Source: Piscinibacter sp. (GTDB lineage: Bacteria > Pseudomonadota > Gammaproteobacteria > Burkholderiales > Burkholderiaceae_C). From it: a DNA stretch of 64,000 nucleotides. The notes under the pieces were generated by a model. The model was given only the letters and a program-made list of their open reading frames with translations, ran no database searches and was not told the DNA's origin. Position numbers and translations under genes: made by a program. Numbering within the stretch: the stretch's first letter is position 1; the number at the start of each line of letters is the position of its first letter. Shown here in pieces: positions 61,586-64,000 of the stretch. The stretch covers positions 1 through 64,000 of the forward strand of contig JAHBZL010000022.1 in NCBI GenBank assembly GCA_019635485.1, in the 5' to 3' direction.

Positions 61586-61785
61586 GCGGGCTCGGGCGGA
61601 TCGAGCTGCGCCTCCAGCCGCGTGATCATGTCGCGCAGCAGCAGACGGCGCTTCTTGAGCCGGCGCAGCACCAGGTCGTCGGCCGGACGCTCGACGACGG
61701 CACGGTCGATCAGGTCGTCCAGGTCTGCGTGTTCGATGCGCAATTCGATCAGCCGGCGCGGCAGGGAGTGCAGGTTGTCGTCCAT
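61582..61785 (-). CDS. ydcH: YdcH-like DUF465 small protein
   Basis: A 67-residue protein starting at ATG 61785 (MDDNLHSLPRRLIELRIEHA), a helical hairpin rich in Leu, Arg and Asp (DLDDLIDRAVVERPADDLVL; RRLKKRRLLLRDMITRLEAQ). The pattern 'L..EH..LD..I.......D......LKK.RL.L.D.I' is typical of DUF465/YdcH. Its function is unknown. Its stop overlaps the dinG start by 4 bases (ATGA), so the two are probably translated together. It is divergent from the PP2C gene. Confidence 0.82.
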   Translation of the reverse strand: MDDNLHSLPRRLIELRIEHADLDDLIDRAVVERPADDLVLRRLKKRRLLLRDMITRLEAQLDPPEPA

Positions 61786-61836
61786 CGGCGCGCGACTAAG
61801 GTCGCGGAATATGCCCGGCCCGCGAGTGGGGAAACG

Positions 61837-61844
61837 ATTATAGT
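61837..61844. promoter_or_regulatory. Overlapping divergent -10 elements upstream of ydcH-dinG and the PP2C gene
   Basis: On the minus strand TATAAT (complement of 61837-61842) fits the -10 consensus perfectly and would start transcription about 45 bases before the ydcH ATG. On the plus strand TATAGT (61839-61844) lies only 8 bases before the PP2C ATG, so any transcript from it would be essentially leaderless. -35 elements are weak on both sides. Confidence 0.45.
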
Positions 61845-61852
61845 TTTCGCCC

Positions 61853-62620
61853 ATGAGCACCACGTCCGTCGGCTTCCGCCTGTCTGCCGCCACCGGCATC
61901 CACAAGGGGGACCGGGCCTACCAGCAGGACCAGGTGCAGATCTTCCCGCACCTGCGCGTGCCCGGCTGCGTGATGGGCGTGATCGCCGACGGCATGGGCG
62001 GCAAGAGCGGGGGCCGGAAGGCGGCCGACCAGGTCATCCTGACGGCGCAGCAGATCTTCGAGCGCTACGCGCCCAACCGCGACGACACGCCGGAGGCGCT
62101 GAAGCAGCTGGTGCTCGAATCGCACCTGATGATCAAGCTGACCGCGATCACCTCCGAGGAAGAGCCGCACAGCACGGTGGCCGCGTTCATCGTCAGCCCG
62201 ACGCGCGAGTGCCACGTGATCCATGCCGGTGATTCGCGCGTCTACCACTTCCGCGGTGCCGACATGGTGTCGCGCACGGTCGACCACTCGTACGTGCAGC
62301 GCCTCGTCGCCGAAGGTTCGATCAGCGAGGAGGAGGCCAACCACCACCCGCAGTCGAACCTGCTGACGGGCTGCCTCGGCACCCACCAGGATCCGCCGCT
62401 GACGCTCGGCCACGTCGAGCGGCTCGAGATCGGCGACTGCGTGCTGGCCTGCAGCGACGGGCTGTGGCACTACTTCACCCCGCGCGAGCTGGGCGCCATC
62501 GTGCACGCCCTGCCCCCGCGCGAGGCCAGCGAGATGCTGGTCAGCAAGGCGCGCCAGCGCGCCCGCGGCGGCGGCGACAACCTGTCGCTGGCGCTGGTCC
62601 GCGTCGACCCGCTGTCCTGA
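61853..62620 (+). CDS. PP2C-family serine/threonine protein phosphatase
   Basis: A 255-residue metal-dependent phosphatase with all PP2C core motifs: RAYQQDQ (motif 1), the metal-binding D46-G47 in VIADGMGGKSGG, AGDSRVYHFR (D127), CSDGLW (D202) and GGGDNLSLALV (D242). No transmembrane or extra regulatory domain is present. Such phosphatases in proteobacteria oppose Hanks-type kinases, or act with type VI secretion gene clusters; no kinase, FHA or secretion gene is in this window, so the target is unknown. ATG 61853 has no ribosome-binding site, but a -10-like element sits just upstream. It diverges from ydcH-dinG. Confidence 0.92.
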   Translation: MSTTSVGFRLSAATGIHKGDRAYQQDQVQIFPHLRVPGCVMGVIADGMGGKSGGRKAADQVILTAQQIFERYAPNRDDTPEALKQLVLESHLMIKLTAITSEEEPHSTVAAFIVSPTRECHVIHAGDSRVYHFRGADMVSRTVDHSYVQRLVAEGSISEEEANHHPQSNLLTGCLGTHQDPPLTLGHVERLEIGDCVLACSDGLWHYFTPRELGAIVHALPPREASEMLVSKARQRARGGGDNLSLALVRVDPLS

Positions 62621-62627
62621 GCGCCCG

Positions 62628-63260
62628 TCAGGGTGCCGAGGCGGCCGGGCCCGCCGGCAGCGGCGCGGCCGGCGGCTTGCCGGACGCCGCCTTCGTCTCC
62701 GCTCGCTGCCGGGCCTCCTCGCGGTGCCGCTGGGCCTCGCGCTGGCGGGCCTCGTAACGCGCCCGGCTGCGCGCCTCCGCCGCGGTCCGGGCCGCCGATG
62801 CGGCAGAGGCCGGCGCCGCCGGCACCGCGGCCGGCTTGCCAGCGCGCGGTGCCACCACGCGCATCGGCGGCTCGCGGGGCGCTTCCGGCGGCGGGGCCTG
62901 GCGGCGCGACTCCTCCGCGCTGATCTTGGCGCGGATACCCGCCATGCGGTCGGCCGCGCGCTGCTTGCGCTGCGCCTCGTCGAGCAGCGCCTCCTGGCGT
63001 CGCAGGTGGGTGAGCGATTCGCGCCGCGCCGCCCGAGCCTCCTCCACGCAGGGCGTCACGGCAAAACGCTCCCGACAGTCGCGCTGCCGTTGCGCGAAAG
63101 CCGCCTCGACCTCCGCCCGCTCGGCTGCAATGCGCTGCCGCTCGGCGGCATCGCGCGCGGGCGTCTCGGCGGCCGCGGCGCCGATCACCACCATGGCCGC
63201 GGCCGAGGTCACGACAACGCCGCGCACGAAGCTCCGCGGAAAGACGATCGCGAGATTCAT
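62628..63260 (-). CDS. Exported coiled-coil protein of unknown function
   Basis: A 210-residue protein with a possible uncleaved or cleaved N-terminal hydrophobic segment (FVRGVVVTSAAAMVVIGAAAA, about 9-30). The rest is a charged helix rich in Glu, Arg, Gln and Ala (AAERQRIAAERAEVEAAFAQ; MAGIRAKISAEESRRQAP) followed by an Ala/Pro-rich tail. Two cysteines lie in QRDCRERFAVTPCVEEARA, nine residues apart, possibly a disulfide-bonded hairpin. It resembles the poorly described exported proteins of Burkholderiales, but I cannot name a family. Its start overlaps the zapE stop by 4 bases. Confidence 0.8.
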   Translation of the reverse strand: MNLAIVFPRSFVRGVVVTSAAAMVVIGAAAAETPARDAAERQRIAAERAEVEAAFAQRQRDCRERFAVTPCVEEARAARRESLTHLRRQEALLDEAQRKQRAADRMAGIRAKISAEESRRQAPPPEAPREPPMRVVAPRAGKPAAVPAAPASAASAARTAAEARSRARYEARQREAQRHREEARQRAETKAASGKPPAAPLPAGPAASAP

Positions 63261-64000
63261 GTCAGCGAAGTGTCCACCGTCCGGCGCGCGAGCGCCAGGA
63301 ACTCGGCCGACTGCATCTCGGACAGACGGGACACCGTGCGCGGGAACTCGTGCGCCAGCGGCCCCTCGGTGTAGAGCTGCTCCGGCGGCACCGCCGCCGA
63401 CAGGATCAGCTTCACGCGCCGGTCGTACAGCACATCCACGAGCCAGGTGAAGCGGCGCGCCTCGGAAGCCAGGCGCGGCGACATCTGCGGCACGTCCGAC
63501 AGCAGCACGGTGTGGAACTGCGCAGCGAGCTCGAGGTAGTCGTTCTGCGAACGCGGCCCGCCGCACAGCACCTTGAAGTCGAACCACACCACGCCGCCGG
63601 CACGCCGACGCGCGGGCAGTTCGCGGTGCTCGATGCGCAGCAGCGGGTCCTCGTCGCGGGCCTCGGCGAGGCGTTCGAAGGCCTGCAGCATCTCGGCGTC
63701 CGCCACCGGTCCGAGCGGCGAGTGGTACAGGCGCACCTGTTCAAGGGTCCGTTGCCGGTAGTCGGTGCCGTTGTCGACCCCGATGACCTCGAGCTTGTCC
63801 TTCAGCAGCGCGATGGCCGGCAGGATGCGGTCGCGGTGCAGGCCGTTCGGGTACAGGTCGTCCGGATGGAAATTCGACGTGGTCACGATGCTGACACGAT
63901 GCTCGAACAGCGCCGCGAGCAGCCGGTGCAGGATCATCGCGTCGGTGACGTCGGCGACGTGGAATTCGTCGAAGCAGATCAGGCGGTGCCGGCGCGCGAT
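63257..64000 (-). CDS. zapE: Cell division protein ZapE / AFG1-like ATPase (partial, C-terminal part)
   Basis: The last 247 codons of an AFG1-family AAA-like ATPase; the N-terminus with the P-loop is beyond the window. The first visible residues, IARRHRLICFDEFHVADVTD, contain the Walker B LICFDEF. Further family parts are TTSNFHPDDLYPNGLHRDR, WFDFKVLCGGPRSQNDYLEL and FTWLVDVLYDRRVKLILSAA. In E. coli ZapE binds FtsZ and helps division under low oxygen or heat. It is 3' terminated by TGA at 63257, overlapping the start of the exported coiled-coil gene. Confidence 0.94.
   Translation of the reverse strand: MARRHRLICFDEFHVADVTDAMILHRLLAALFEHRVSIVTTSNFHPDDLYPNGLHRDRILPAIALLKDKLEVIGVDNGTDYRQRTLEQVRLYHSPLGPVADAEMLQAFERLAEARDEDPLLRIEHRELPARRRAGGVVWFDFKVLCGGPRSQNDYLELAAQFHTVLLSDVPQMSPRLASEARRFTWLVDVLYDRRVKLILSAAVPPEQLYTEGPLAHEFPRTVSRLSEMQSAEFLALARRTVDTSLT

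Overview
This window is a stretch of chromosomal core genome from a GC-rich Gram-negative bacterium. Gene content and order point to the Betaproteobacteria, order Burkholderiales, probably near Rubrivivax, Leptothrix or Methylibium; this is inferred from gene order and protein character, not from a search. Supporting signs are HisZ in the hfl-purA locus, the long outer-membrane biogenesis cluster, the RlmN-PilW-RodZ-IspG-HisS-YfgM-BamB-Der-Hfq run, and an intergenic element resembling GC-rich repeats of this order. I see no phage, insertion sequence, CRISPR array or plasmid function.

Layout. 1-1918: end of a peroxiredoxin gene, then a PIN-PhoH ATPase. 1928-5832 (minus): a frameshifted secreted ATP-dependent DNA ligase, then prpE and acuI, which together make propionyl-CoA. 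5973-7613 (plus): an unrecognised 546-residue helical protein with its own promoter, the only clearly accessory-looking gene. 7664-11462 (plus): an NlpC/P60 hydrolase, then moaA, mobA and moeA for molybdenum cofactor. 11479-15261: a small cytochrome c coupled to ppsA, with the divergent PEP synthase regulator ppsR. 15236-30375 (minus): rRNA methyltransferase, rnhB, lpxB, lpxA, fabZ, lpxD, skp, bamA, rseP, dxr, cdsA, uppS, frr, pyrH, tsf and rpsB, running from ribosome assembly through isoprenoid and phospholipid precursors to lipid A and outer-membrane protein insertion.

30532-34729 (plus): amidase, D-amino-acid dehydrogenase and NAD(P)HX repair enzyme. 34775-37184: rnr (minus) diverging from tRNA-Leu(CAG) (plus), which has a strong terminator. 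37212-45230 (minus): a putative outer-membrane protein, a phosphoribosyltransferase, purA, hisZ, a DUF2065 protein, hflC, hflK, hflX and hfq. 45307-54489 (minus): der, bamB, yfgM, hisS, ispG, rodZ, pilW, rlmN and ndk. 54579-57478 (minus): rluB and scpB, both with long low-complexity extensions. 57735-59592: rluD and bamD, divergent. 59597-62620: dinG with a YdcH-like gene, divergent from a PP2C phosphatase. 62628-64000 (minus): an exported coiled-coil protein and zapE, which runs off the window.

Three Bam components (BamA, BamB, BamD) and the periplasmic chaperone Skp are encoded here, alongside lipid A and undecaprenyl phosphate synthesis, so envelope biogenesis is the main theme. Genes are packed tightly: at least ten neighbouring pairs share a 4-base start/stop overlap. 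The best candidates for something new are the helical protein at 5973-7613, the prpE-acuI pairing, the cytochrome coupled to ppsA, and several overlapping divergent promoters.
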